A DNA stretch of 48,191 nt from Desulfovibrio sp. (GTDB taxonomy: Bacteria > Desulfobacterota > Desulfovibrionia > Desulfovibrionales > Desulfovibrionaceae): the NCBI GenBank assembly GCA_031290615.1, contig JAITNF010000083.1:1-48191 (forward strand). The letters are read 5' to 3'. The notes under the pieces are model-generated. The model saw only the letters and a list, made by a program, of their open reading frames with translations. It ran no database searches and had not been told where the DNA came from. Shown in pieces: positions 12,417 through 21,555 of the stretch (position 1 is the stretch's first letter; every line of letters begins with the position of its first letter). Both the position numbers and the translations under genes were made by a program.

Positions 12417-12707
12417 TCAATGAGATGCCCGCCAGTCAGAACTGTTCAGAACGCCAAGCTTTTCGGCTCGAGGGCTGGACTTTATCACATGTTCAAGACT
12501 GTACGCCATGCTCTTGGTTTCGCATTCCCGGGAAACCAGAAGTTTTACAGGCCGGCGAGAGCGGGTATATTTCGCGCCTCCCGGCAGATTGCCGTTGTGC
12601 TGATCAATCCGCCTCCGAATATCCGTGGCCACACCGCAGTAATATGTTCCGTCAGCGCATTGCAAAAGATAGACGTGCCAAGTATTCACGGGAACCTCGC
12701 GAGACAC
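12417..12707 (-). CDS. GIY-YIG nuclease family protein (YhbQ/UPF0213-like)
   Basis: WHVYLLQCADGTYYCGVATDIRRRIDQHNGNLPGGAKYTRSRRPVKLL. Confidence 0.88.
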   Translation of the reverse strand: MSREVPVNTWHVYLLQCADGTYYCGVATDIRRRIDQHNGNLPGGAKYTRSRRPVKLLVSRECETKSMAYSLEHVIKSSPRAEKLGVLNSSDWRASH

Positions 12708-12731
12708 TCCGAGAGTTTTTATCTATAATCT

Positions 12732-12804
12732 AACTAGCATTTCACGCTTGAGATGCTTACTTTACGGCAGGCAAATCCCGCCTGCAAGCATCTCTAATCT
12801 AGTT
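12732..12804. repeat. Long imperfect palindrome (copy A)
   Basis: AACTAG...CTAGTT outer arms; GAGATGCTTAC/GCAAGCATCTC; inner GGCAGGC/GCCTGC. Confidence 0.75.
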
Positions 12805-13096
12805 GAAAAATTCGTAAAAGAATGCCTGATAACGTCGATGCTGTCAATTTGAAACATTGCACGTTGCGTTTCCGCAAAAATATCGGGATTGCCGCAGCCG
12901 GAATTTTTCCGCACAGCTTTGACATTTTCCTTTTTTTGACTGGATATGTGGATATATTTTCGATACGCTTACAAAGACAAGGTCAATAGAGAGAGGCACA
13001 CATCAAACATAACAGATAGATAATGAACAATCCCAGACTTGCGATTTTGAAGCCAAGATTGAAGCGACTTTTGATGATATTGAGGACAATCACGCC

Positions 13097-13285
13097 GTGA
13101 TAATAACAAAAATTTATCTGAAGAATTGGAAAAATTTTGGAGAAGTCACTGCCTCCTGCGGTAAACGCATTTTCCTCATCGGCCCCAACGCATCGGGTAA
13201 ATCCAATTTTCTTGACGCGTTGCGCTTTTTGCGAGATGTCGCGCAGAACGGCCTTTACAAGGCTGTGTCCATGCCCGGGGGATGA
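13097..13285 (+). pseudogene. AAA (SMC/RecF-like) ATPase, N-terminal fragment with Walker A
   Basis: MIITKIYLKNWKNFGEV...IFLIGPNASGKSNFLDALRFLRDVAQNGLYKAVSMPGG then stop; no downstream Walker B or signature in any frame before cbiD. Confidence 0.75.
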
Positions 13286-13492
13286 AGGTGGTCCTGTCAA
13301 TCCTTACAGAGCAGATTAACTTTGAAAAAGTTGATCTACTCTAGACGCGTCTGCCCCACGACAATGAGTTTGGACAAACCGTGGCGGATTACGGCAAAGC
13401 TGGCATCAAGCGTAAAATGTCATTGTACGGCGGCGACGCGATGGATTCAATTTTCTGTTGACTTCAGCCAGGATATGCTATGATAGTGGGGC

Positions 13493-13784
13493 ATGGTCGA
13501 GCTTATTTTTTCCAAATGGAGTCCCGGCGGAAACATGACCCCACTTTTTCCCGAGCGTGTCCTTACAGGACCGTCTGGCGGTCCGAGCGTTGGAAGCGGA
13601 CAGTAGCAGTAGCGGCGAGCAGGCCGGCTTTGTGAATCTGAGTGAACGCCGCATATGCATGGCGGGCGGAGCATTCTGCGTAAACGCGAGCCGCGCTTTC
13701 GGCGCGCTCATGGCGGAGGCAGTGGACGGCCCTGTGTCCTTGGTTGCAAAGAGACGGGTATGGCTTGTGGAGGAGGGCGAATGA
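13493..13784 (+). pseudogene. Diaminopimelate epimerase (DapF)-superfamily protein, frameshifted and shortened
   Basis: MVELIFSKWSPGGNMTPLFPE in one frame continues in the 13557 frame as SLQDRLAVRALEADSSSSGEQAGFVNLSERRICMAGGAFCVNASRAFGALMA; TGA overlaps the cbiD ATG (ATGA). Confidence 0.5.
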
Positions 13785-14914
13785 AACCCCTGCGTGAAGG
13801 CTTCACCACAGGTTCCGCAGCGGCCGGGGCGGCCCTTGCGGCCTTGATTCTGCTTGTGGAAGGCCGCGCGCCGAAAAATGTTTCTGTCCCCCTGCCGCCG
13901 TTTCATGTGCCGACAGACGGCCGTACCCCGCTGTATGCGCATGCCCGTTGTTCCAGTTTTGTCCGCGTGCCTGTAGAACAATGCCGCCTGTTCGACGTTT
14001 CCGGTGCCAAAGCCGCCGTGCGCAAGGACGGCGGGGATGATCCCGACGTCACATCGGGGGCGCTCATTGTGGCGTGCGTGACCTTTGACCCTAAGGCGGA
14101 CGGAGTTGATATCCAATTGAACGGCGGACAGGGAGTGGGCCGCGTGACCTTGCCCGGTCTACCCGTGCCGGTAGGAGAAGCGGCCATCAATCCCGGTCCG
14201 CGTGAGCAGATACGTGTTGCCTTGAGCCAGTATGTGGAGAAGTACGCCCGGCGTTTCGGGCCATGCCCGGAGTTGGCCGTGGTGATCAGCGTACCGGAAG
14301 GAGAGGCGTTGGCCTCGCGTACCCTCAATCCGCGTCTGGGCATCGTGGGAGGCATCTCGATTCTGGGTACCCGCGGCATAGTATGTCCTTTCAGCCACAC
14401 GGCCTGGCAGGCGACTGTCAGGAAGGGGCTTGACGTGGCCTTGACCTCGGGATGCGCGACAGTCTGTCTTTCCACAGGCCGCCGTTCCGAAGCTCTACTC
14501 ATGGAAAAGTATCCCCACCTTTTGCCACAAGCCTTTATACAGGCCGCCGATTTCGCCGCTTTCTCCCTGCGCGCGGCCGGTCCCATGCCTTTTACGAATA
14601 TTGTCTGGGGCTGCTTTTTCGGCAAACTGCTCAAACTGGCACAAGGTATGGAATATACCCATGCGCGCAAGGGAAGCCTTGATCTTGGAGGACTGGCACT
14701 GCTGTGTCCAAGCATCGGCGCACTACGCGCAGATGCCGTGCAGCGCTGCATCACCGCCGCTCAAGCTCTAGATATTCTTCTAGCGGATGAGGACGGGCAG
14801 CGGGTTATTACTGTGGTGACGGAAAAAGCGTCCAGGGAGGCGACCAGATTCACCGGTCGCGCTGTGCGTCTCCACCTTTTTCATACGGACGGCAGACTGT
14901 TGTGCACGGCGTAA
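13781..14914 (+). CDS. cbiD: Cobalt-precorrin-5B (C1)-methyltransferase
   Basis: MKPLREGFTTGSAAAGAALAAL, VTSGALIVACVTF, NPGPREQIRVAL, GGISILGTRGIVCPFSHTAW. Confidence 0.94.
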   Translation: MKPLREGFTTGSAAAGAALAALILLVEGRAPKNVSVPLPPFHVPTDGRTPLYAHARCSSFVRVPVEQCRLFDVSGAKAAVRKDGGDDPDVTSGALIVACVTFDPKADGVDIQLNGGQGVGRVTLPGLPVPVGEAAINPGPREQIRVALSQYVEKYARRFGPCPELAVVISVPEGEALASRTLNPRLGIVGGISILGTRGIVCPFSHTAWQATVRKGLDVALTSGCATVCLSTGRRSEALLMEKYPHLLPQAFIQAADFAAFSLRAAGPMPFTNIVWGCFFGKLLKLAQGMEYTHARKGSLDLGGLALLCPSIGALRADAVQRCITAAQALDILLADEDGQRVITVVTEKASREATRFTGRAVRLHLFHTDGRLLCTA

Positions 14915-16440
14915 CACAACAAGCCCTTCTGCCCGGCATAAAGCCCAAAAAAACGGGAGAGCCGGCTCCTGAACAGACAGCGGCGGGCGAACCCCCGGAA
15001 GCCGCTGCCAAAAAAAACGCCCTCATGGAAAGCACGGCCGACGTTGCGAATTCTGCATGGCCTCCCATGACGGAGATGCTGCACTCCCTGCTTGTTTTTG
15101 AATCTACCGCTCATCGGTCGAGCTGCGGCCAGGAAAAATGTGAAGAAATCGGCGATGTGTCCGACGAGAGCATGTCTGGCGTGTCCGCCACCACCCCTGT
15201 TGTGGTCATGGGTGTTGACAGTGGTTGCGCCGCGCTGTCCGAAGCGCAGCAACAATTTCTGGCAAATGCCGACCTGCTCTGCGCCGGACGCGGCCTGACG
15301 CGCGATCTGGCTGCGGAAATCGTCCGGCCCAGTGAGGGTGACAGCGAGGGATTACTGCTTCTCTCTTCTCCGTTGGAGCCTGTTCTTGAGCGGATTGCGC
15401 AAGCCAGCGCCGACGGCCTGCGCGTGCTGGTGCTGGCGGACGGAGATCCCCTATTTTTCGGCATAGGCGTGACTCTGGCGCGCTATTTAGGCGGCGACGC
15501 GGTGCATGTCATACCTGCCGTGAGTTGCCTACAACTGGCCTGCGCCCGTCTCAATCTACCTTGGCACAATGTTGTCTGCCTTTCTCTGCACGGACAGGAC
15601 AATTTTGGCCCACTTGACGCGGCTGTCGGCAGAGGCGCACCACTCTGCGTGCTGACCGACGGCAATACCCGGCCGGACACCCTTGCCCGGCATTTGCTTG
15701 ACTGCGGAGTGGACTGGTTTTTTGCGCATATTTTTGAACGATTGAATCTGCCGGAGGAAACGGCGACCCATGTGACCCTAGACAAAGCGGCCGGCATGAG
15801 CTTCGGACCGTCGTGCACCCTCGTGCTGACCCTGGCGGCCGCGCCGCGCAGGCCCTCTCTTGGCCTTGACTCCGGGGATCTAGCCGCTGAAGACGGAATA
15901 GTGACCAAACCGTCCGTGCGTGCCGCTGTTCTTGCCTTGTTGCGCATCGCACCCACGCACACTGTCTGGGATATCGGTTCGGGATCCGGGGCAGTGGCGA
16001 TTGAAGCGTCTGTACTGGCCCATCAGGGGCGTGTCGTGGCTGTGGAAAAAAAACCGGAGCGCGCTCTGTGCATTGAGGAAAACCGTCGCCGTTTCGGCGC
16101 GGCCATAGTAGATGTTCACTTGGGAGAAGCTCCCGCCTGTCTTGACGAACTGCCGGACCCGCAACGTGTTTTCATTGGTGGGGGAATTTCCGGGAAAGAC
16201 GGCGAGGAAGTGCTGATGCGCGTCAGCCGCCGTCTGCCGCCCGGCGGGCGTGTGGCCATAAACTGCGTCCTGTTGAGCACCCTTGCCAGATGCCGTGATT
16301 TTTTCGGCGTGCATCGCTGGCCTTGTGACATTGTCAGCGTGCAGGCGGCGGAATCCCGTCCCCTAGCTGGCGATGTGCATCTTACGGCCATGAACCCGAT
16401 CTTTGCGCTGGTTGCGCAAAAACCCCCATTGACGTCATAA
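14902..16440 (+). CDS. cbiET: Precorrin-6Y C5,15-methyltransferase, fused CbiE-CbiT
   Basis: CbiE: ADLLCAGRGLTRDLA...VLADGDPLFFGIG; CbiT: VWDIGSGSGAVAIEASVLA...VFIGGGISG; a shorter start at 15172 is possible. Confidence 0.9.
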   Translation: MHGVTQQALLPGIKPKKTGEPAPEQTAAGEPPEAAAKKNALMESTADVANSAWPPMTEMLHSLLVFESTAHRSSCGQEKCEEIGDVSDESMSGVSATTPVVVMGVDSGCAALSEAQQQFLANADLLCAGRGLTRDLAAEIVRPSEGDSEGLLLLSSPLEPVLERIAQASADGLRVLVLADGDPLFFGIGVTLARYLGGDAVHVIPAVSCLQLACARLNLPWHNVVCLSLHGQDNFGPLDAAVGRGAPLCVLTDGNTRPDTLARHLLDCGVDWFFAHIFERLNLPEETATHVTLDKAAGMSFGPSCTLVLTLAAAPRRPSLGLDSGDLAAEDGIVTKPSVRAAVLALLRIAPTHTVWDIGSGSGAVAIEASVLAHQGRVVAVEKKPERALCIEENRRRFGAAIVDVHLGEAPACLDELPDPQRVFIGGGISGKDGEEVLMRVSRRLPPGGRVAINCVLLSTLARCRDFFGVHRWPCDIVSVQAAESRPLAGDVHLTAMNPIFALVAQKPPLTS

Positions 16441-17205
16441 ATGCCGGGCTTGGTTTCATTTGTGGGGGCCGGTCCCGGTGATCCGGAACTCGTGACCATC
16501 AAAGGTCGCAGGGCTGTTGAAGAAGCGGGGTTGGTACTCTACGCCGGCTCTCTCGTGCCGCCAGAGCTTGTGGCCTGCGCGAGAGAGGGAGCGCAGGTTG
16601 TGGATTCGGCTCAGCTCACGCTGGAAGAATGCCACGCGTTAGCGCGCGATGCGGCCCTTGTCGGGGATGACGTGGCGCGTGTGCACACGGGTGATCCCTC
16701 ACTGTATGGCGCGCTACGGGAACAAGCAGCTCTGCTGGACAGGGACGGCATACCATGGCGCGTTATTCCAGGTATTACGTCCGCCTGCGCCGCCGCCGCC
16801 GCAGCAGGCATAACCTTTACCGTGCCGGAACTCACGCAAAGTCTTGTAATCACGCGGGTGGAGGGACGCACGCCCATGCCCGACCGTGAAAAAATCCGAC
16901 ATCTGGCCGCGCACAAGAGCTCCATGGCCATATATCTCTCCGCCAAGCTGACGGCCGTGACGCGTGCAGAACTTTTGCAGGTTCTGCCACCACCGACGCC
17001 CGTGCTGTGCGCGTACCGCGTGGGCTGGCCGGACGAAAAGCTTGTCTGGACAGATGTGGACAACATGGTGCGTTGCGTTGCGGAAAATCATCTAGAAAGA
17101 CAGACGATATTTCTCGTCCTGCCGGCTGAGGGCAAGGCGGGAGCTCTCTCACACCTGTACGCAGCTGATTTTTCCCATTCATTCCGTAAAAGCCTGGACA
17201 GGTAG
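16441..17205 (+). CDS. cbiF: Precorrin-4 / cobalt-precorrin-4 C11-methyltransferase
   Basis: VSFVGAGPGDPELVTIKGRRAVEEAGLVLYAGSLV, RVHTGDPSLYGALREQ, IPGITSACAAAAAAG. Confidence 0.95.
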   Translation: MPGLVSFVGAGPGDPELVTIKGRRAVEEAGLVLYAGSLVPPELVACAREGAQVVDSAQLTLEECHALARDAALVGDDVARVHTGDPSLYGALREQAALLDRDGIPWRVIPGITSACAAAAAAGITFTVPELTQSLVITRVEGRTPMPDREKIRHLAAHKSSMAIYLSAKLTAVTRAELLQVLPPPTPVLCAYRVGWPDEKLVWTDVDNMVRCVAENHLERQTIFLVLPAEGKAGALSHLYAADFSHSFRKSLDR

Positions 17206-17275
17206 CCGCCCTGGAAAAACCGCAGGCCTCTTTGACTCGCAAAGCAAGCAGCAACGCCGACTGACAATCAGGTTG

Positions 17276-17671
17276 TTACTCCGAGAGGAGGACGTTCGTC
17301 AAAAAACCCGTACACATACATTTGGCGATCAACGCCCCTAAGCCGTCAAAAACTTCGACATCATACGACATGATATGCTGTCCTGCCCGCACAATTTTCG
17401 CTTCTGCCGCCAAGGGCCCAACCTTGCCCGGCCGCAGAAATTCCACGGTAGTAGTCAGGCACACAACAGCAGTTTTTGTGGCCGCGTTGGCCGCCGCCCC
17501 AAAAGCCACATCGGCAAGGGAAAAAATAGCGCCGCCGTGGGCCATGCCCCAGCCGTTTCTGTGGTGTTCCGTGAGAGGCATACTTACTTTTGCGTAATCC
17601 TTGCGCACCTCTTCAATGGTCATATCAAGATAACGCACCAGCTTGTCGTGGTCTGCAACGTAATTCTCCAT
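17276..17671 (-). CDS. PaaI-family hotdog-fold thioesterase
   Basis: NGWGMAHGGAIFSLADVAFGAAANA...TTTVEFLRPGKVGPLAAEAKIVRAG. Confidence 0.88.
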   Translation of the reverse strand: MENYVADHDKLVRYLDMTIEEVRKDYAKVSMPLTEHHRNGWGMAHGGAIFSLADVAFGAAANAATKTAVVCLTTTVEFLRPGKVGPLAAEAKIVRAGQHIMSYDVEVFDGLGALIAKCMCTGFLTNVLLSE

Positions 17672-17754
17672 GCACTTAACCTTTGTGGTGTCTTATACGG
17701 GAACAGCGTCATGGCACAATACTCGAGCCGGGGAGCAGCATTTGTCAATATTGA

Positions 17755-18648
17755 TCACTCTACCTGCTGGATACCGTCAAGCTTCCAGTCACCGTCGGCG
17801 CCCAAGCGCAAAAAATGCCAGACTTCTCTCACGGAAGCCGGAGCCTGTTGATCCGGACTCTCATGCATGAGCACGTCGAAAAAAACTTCGGCGCGTTCAT
17901 CTTCGCCCACTTTCTCCACATGCAACAGCTGGGCGTTAACCAGCAGCAGTTCCGTGATGGCCTGGTCGGAATCGGTCACCATGTCTTCACGCACCTTCTC
18001 AAGAACAAGCGGCGTAGTGAACTGGGCGATGTCGTCCAGATCACGCTTGTCCCAAGAATTCTGCAGACGCGCATAAGCCATTTTCGCGCCACGCAGAAAT
18101 TCTTCCACATCAAAGTCGGCGAGCGCATTACTGGAAGGGGCGGACTCCGGAACTGGGTCGGCGCGTAGCCTGTCCCAGCCGGCGGTTGCCGTGCGGTTGT
18201 TCGGGGACGAAAAATCCCTGTTGTCCGTGAAGGCCGAAGTCCGCCCACCGGCTGCGGTCGTGCACCTGCGGGCGAAAAGTTTAAGGCTCAAGTATATCAG
18301 GAAACCGATGAAAAGAATATCCATGAACCCGCCGCCGGCAAAACCGTGACCAGAGAGCAGGGAGCCAATAAGCGTGCCGGCGAGAAGGCCGCCGAAAAGG
18401 CCGCCCATGCCGCCGAACAATTGCCGGCTTTGCGGCGTCTGGGCCGCCGGCCGGCTCATAGCGCCGGCCTCCCGCGAAGGCTGTGTCTGTGTCGCGGGGA
18501 ATGGTAAAGGCGCGGGCGTGCTCATATAGGGCTTACCGCCGAAGGATCGGCCACCGCCCAAACGGGCAGCCGCAGCTTCATCCGCAAAGGTGAGGGTAAA
18601 AGCCGCTAGGGCCAAAAAAATTATGGCGAAAACGCTGCATATTTTCAT
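17755..18648 (-). CDS. Tim44-domain membrane protein
   Basis: Signal peptide MKICSVFAIIFLALAAFTLTFA; Gly-rich membrane region GGMGGLFGGLLAGTLIGSLLSG; C-terminal DFDVEEFLRGAKMAYARLQNSWDKRDLDDIAQFTTPLV. Confidence 0.85.
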   Translation of the reverse strand: MKICSVFAIIFLALAAFTLTFADEAAAARLGGGRSFGGKPYMSTPAPLPFPATQTQPSREAGAMSRPAAQTPQSRQLFGGMGGLFGGLLAGTLIGSLLSGHGFAGGGFMDILFIGFLIYLSLKLFARRCTTAAGGRTSAFTDNRDFSSPNNRTATAGWDRLRADPVPESAPSSNALADFDVEEFLRGAKMAYARLQNSWDKRDLDDIAQFTTPLVLEKVREDMVTDSDQAITELLLVNAQLLHVEKVGEDERAEVFFDVLMHESPDQQAPASVREVWHFLRLGADGDWKLDGIQQVE

Positions 18649-19049
18649 TGGGGGAATCCTGTTGTTGTTTCCGATTGCACTATATGTGGTTTTATCCAAC
18701 AGTACACGCTTTTGTCTGAAAGCGCAAGGGGACGCTTGACCCATAACAGGGCTGACACATTTAAAAACAGTAACTATTTGGAATAACATGATTTTATGAA
18801 ATAACATTCAAAAAAATTCATGACGGTACATGAAACACGGCAATTTTGGCACTTTTCCCAACTTCTTCAGGGCGGCGTAATTTTTCCAAAATCAAACCGC
18901 TTTGGCGCTTGACAGCACGATAAAAAATGCGTTGCTGAGCCCGTAAAAGCAAGCGACCGCCAGCTTATCTGAAATCAAAATTCATGCCAAGCCGCCTATG
19001 ACGCCACGGCATATGGGTCAACTTCTTGCCCATTCCGGCGGCAGAGCGT

Positions 19050-21413
19050 ATGTTCCCGTTAATGTTTGCCGATATTGCCCTGTTAAGTCCCCCATACAAC
19101 GTCCTGACCTATGAAATCCCGTCCGAATTTCCTGTGGAATTCTGGCGCCCTGGTCTGCGCGTCGTTGCGCCTCTCGGCAACGGGGCTCAACGGGCCGCCG
19201 TTCTTCTGGCCTTGAAAGACAAATCCGACCTGCCGGAGGACACTGTATGCAAGCCCGTTTGCTGGGTGCTGGAAACAATACCCCTTTTACCGCGCGATTT
19301 GCTCCTAATGCTCCAAGATATGGCCATGCGCCAGGGCATTACGGCTGGGCACATTTTGGGGCATGTGCTTCCCAAGGGCATGCGTTCAACAAAAATTCGT
19401 CTGCGACGACTCTACGACGGAAAGGCAGAATCCTTTTCCCTGCGCCGGATTCAGCAGTTGTCATCCGTAGAGCGCGCCCAACTGGCACTGGAGATGTACG
19501 CGGGCAAAGCCCGTATTCTCGCGGCCGGTGCGGACGCAGCGAGTGAAGAATTCTGCATTCTACGTTCGGACCCTCCCTGGCCGGTACGCCCCAACGCGGC
19601 ACGGCAGATAGAAGTACTGGAATTTCTGCACGAGCGCGGCTCAACAACACGCCGCCATCTGCTGCGGCAGCTCGGTGCGCCGGCCGCGCAGCCGTTGCAT
19701 GCACTCGTTGCGGCCGGGCACGTCGCCCTTGCGCGGGAAGAAGCGGAGGATGAGGTAATCGGCGATCTCCTGCCGCCACCTCCTTCATCTTTTGAACTCA
19801 ATACGGAACAAAGCCTTGCTGTCACTGATTTGTGCGCGGCGCTGGGCAGCGACGAGCCGCTTTCCCGGCTGCTTTTCGGGGTAACGGGTAGCGGCAAGAC
19901 AGTCGTCTATCTGGAACTGGCCAAAGCATGCTTGGAGCAGGGCAAAAGCATGCTCCTGCTTGCCCCTGAAGTGGCCCTTGCCCACAAATTGCGACGCGAT
20001 GCGGCCCGTGCTCTGCCGGACGCCCCGATTTTTTTGTACCATGGTTATCAGTCCGCCGCACGTCGGGAAGATTCCTTCAGGGCGTTGGCCGCACGGGAGG
20101 ATGCCTGTCTCGTGGTGGGCACGCGCTCGGCCCTGTTTTTGCCCATACCGCGTCTGGGATGTATTGTGCTGGATGAGGAGCACGACGCTTCCTACAAGCA
20201 AGACGAACAACTGTCCTACCAAGCCAAGGAACTGGCATGGTTCAGGATGCGACAAAATCGAGGTCTGCTGCTGCTTGGCTCCGCCACGCCCGACTTGAAA
20301 ACATGGCATGCGGCGCAAAACGGAGTTCTGCCCGTGTTGCGCCTGCCCCACCGCGTATCAGGCCGCCCTTTGCCGCCGGTGGAGATGGTGGATTTGCGTG
20401 GCAGCAATTTTTTTGCCGAAGCGGGCGGCATGCTGGCCCAAGAGAGTGAGGAAGCACTGCGTCAGACCATGGCAAAAGGGGAACAGGCCATCGTTCTCCT
20501 CAACCGGCGAGGCTACGCGCCCCTTGTCTACTGCCTTGATTGCGGCAAAACACAACGCTGCCCGCAGTGCGAAATCGGCCTGACCTACCACAAGGGGCGC
20601 GAAAAACTTGTATGCCACTATTGCGGCTGGTCCAAACCATTTCCCTCTCCCTGCCTGTACTGCAAGGGAATGAATTTTCTTCCCCTGGGCGAGGGTACCG
20701 AGCGTCTTGCCGAGCGGCTCGTCACCATTGCCGGCGGTCCAGTTTTACGGCTGGATAGGGACAGCACCCGCCGCCCCGGACGAATGGAAGAAATTCTGGC
20801 GGCTTTTGCCCGACAGGAGGGCGCCATATTGGTGGGAACTCAAATGGTTTCCAAGGGCCACCATTTTCCGCGGGTTACACTTGTGGTGGCCGCAGACGGC
20901 GATTTAGGCCTCAATCTACCGGATTATCGGGCCGCCGAGCGCACGTTTCAACTGCTGTTGCAGTCCGCCGGCCGAGCTGGCAGGGGAGAAAAAGCCGGTC
21001 GCGTACTTATCCAGACGCGGGATGTGGGGCATTATTGCTGGCAATATGTGCGTAGCGGCGATTATGAAGGCTTTTACGCCGGGGAACTGGAACGCCGCCG
21101 TCTGCGCAACTATCCCCCTTTTGTACGTCTAGCCCTCTTGCGTATTTCTTTTGCCGTTGGCAACAGCAACGGGCCGGCGGCCCTTGCTGAAGTCGCCGCT
21201 TCGGTGCGTGAGCGTGGCAGGGATCTAGGCGTTCGCGTACTGGGACCGGCCCCCGCGCCTTTGGCTATGCTGCGGGGGCGACGGCGCTTTCATTGTCTAC
21301 TTAAGGGACAAAATTGGCCTGATTTGCGACAACTGTATTTTTGGGCCACGATGCACGGCAAAAGCGACGTATTGCGGATTTTTCTTGACATTGATCCTGT
21401 CAACATGCTTTGA
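19050..21413 (+). CDS. priA: Primosomal protein N' (PriA helicase)
   Basis: LLFGVTGSGKTVVYLEL, VVGTRSALFLP, IVLDEEHDASYKQDEQ, zinc cysteines CLDCGKTQRCPQCEIGLTYHKGREKLVCHYCG. Confidence 0.96.
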   Translation: MFPLMFADIALLSPPYNVLTYEIPSEFPVEFWRPGLRVVAPLGNGAQRAAVLLALKDKSDLPEDTVCKPVCWVLETIPLLPRDLLLMLQDMAMRQGITAGHILGHVLPKGMRSTKIRLRRLYDGKAESFSLRRIQQLSSVERAQLALEMYAGKARILAAGADAASEEFCILRSDPPWPVRPNAARQIEVLEFLHERGSTTRRHLLRQLGAPAAQPLHALVAAGHVALAREEAEDEVIGDLLPPPPSSFELNTEQSLAVTDLCAALGSDEPLSRLLFGVTGSGKTVVYLELAKACLEQGKSMLLLAPEVALAHKLRRDAARALPDAPIFLYHGYQSAARREDSFRALAAREDACLVVGTRSALFLPIPRLGCIVLDEEHDASYKQDEQLSYQAKELAWFRMRQNRGLLLLGSATPDLKTWHAAQNGVLPVLRLPHRVSGRPLPPVEMVDLRGSNFFAEAGGMLAQESEEALRQTMAKGEQAIVLLNRRGYAPLVYCLDCGKTQRCPQCEIGLTYHKGREKLVCHYCGWSKPFPSPCLYCKGMNFLPLGEGTERLAERLVTIAGGPVLRLDRDSTRRPGRMEEILAAFARQEGAILVGTQMVSKGHHFPRVTLVVAADGDLGLNLPDYRAAERTFQLLLQSAGRAGRGEKAGRVLIQTRDVGHYCWQYVRSGDYEGFYAGELERRRLRNYPPFVRLALLRISFAVGNSNGPAALAEVAASVRERGRDLGVRVLGPAPAPLAMLRGRRRFHCLLKGQNWPDLRQLYFWATMHGKSDVLRIFLDIDPVNML

Positions 21414-21555
21414 ACATCTGATATAAAATATGTTGCGGAGCCTGCGACAGCGGGATCTCCGGAAAATTCGGAAAAATTTTTTTCAACAATCTGACAAGGA
21501 CGAGCGGAGGTTCCATGCAGATTCCCCCTGAAACTGGGCGTAAACCACCCTAGAA

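Noticed and set aside
11461-12733. Long plus-strand ORFs (317 and 301 aa) opposite the RND gene
   Set aside because: Antisense shadow ORFs of a clearly coding minus-strand gene in GC-rich DNA; low-complexity His/Arg-rich translations without family motifs.
13285-13780. Possible cobalamin riboswitch upstream of cbiD
   Set aside because: No B12-box-like conserved segment seen; the interval is explained by the ATPase and DapF-like relics.
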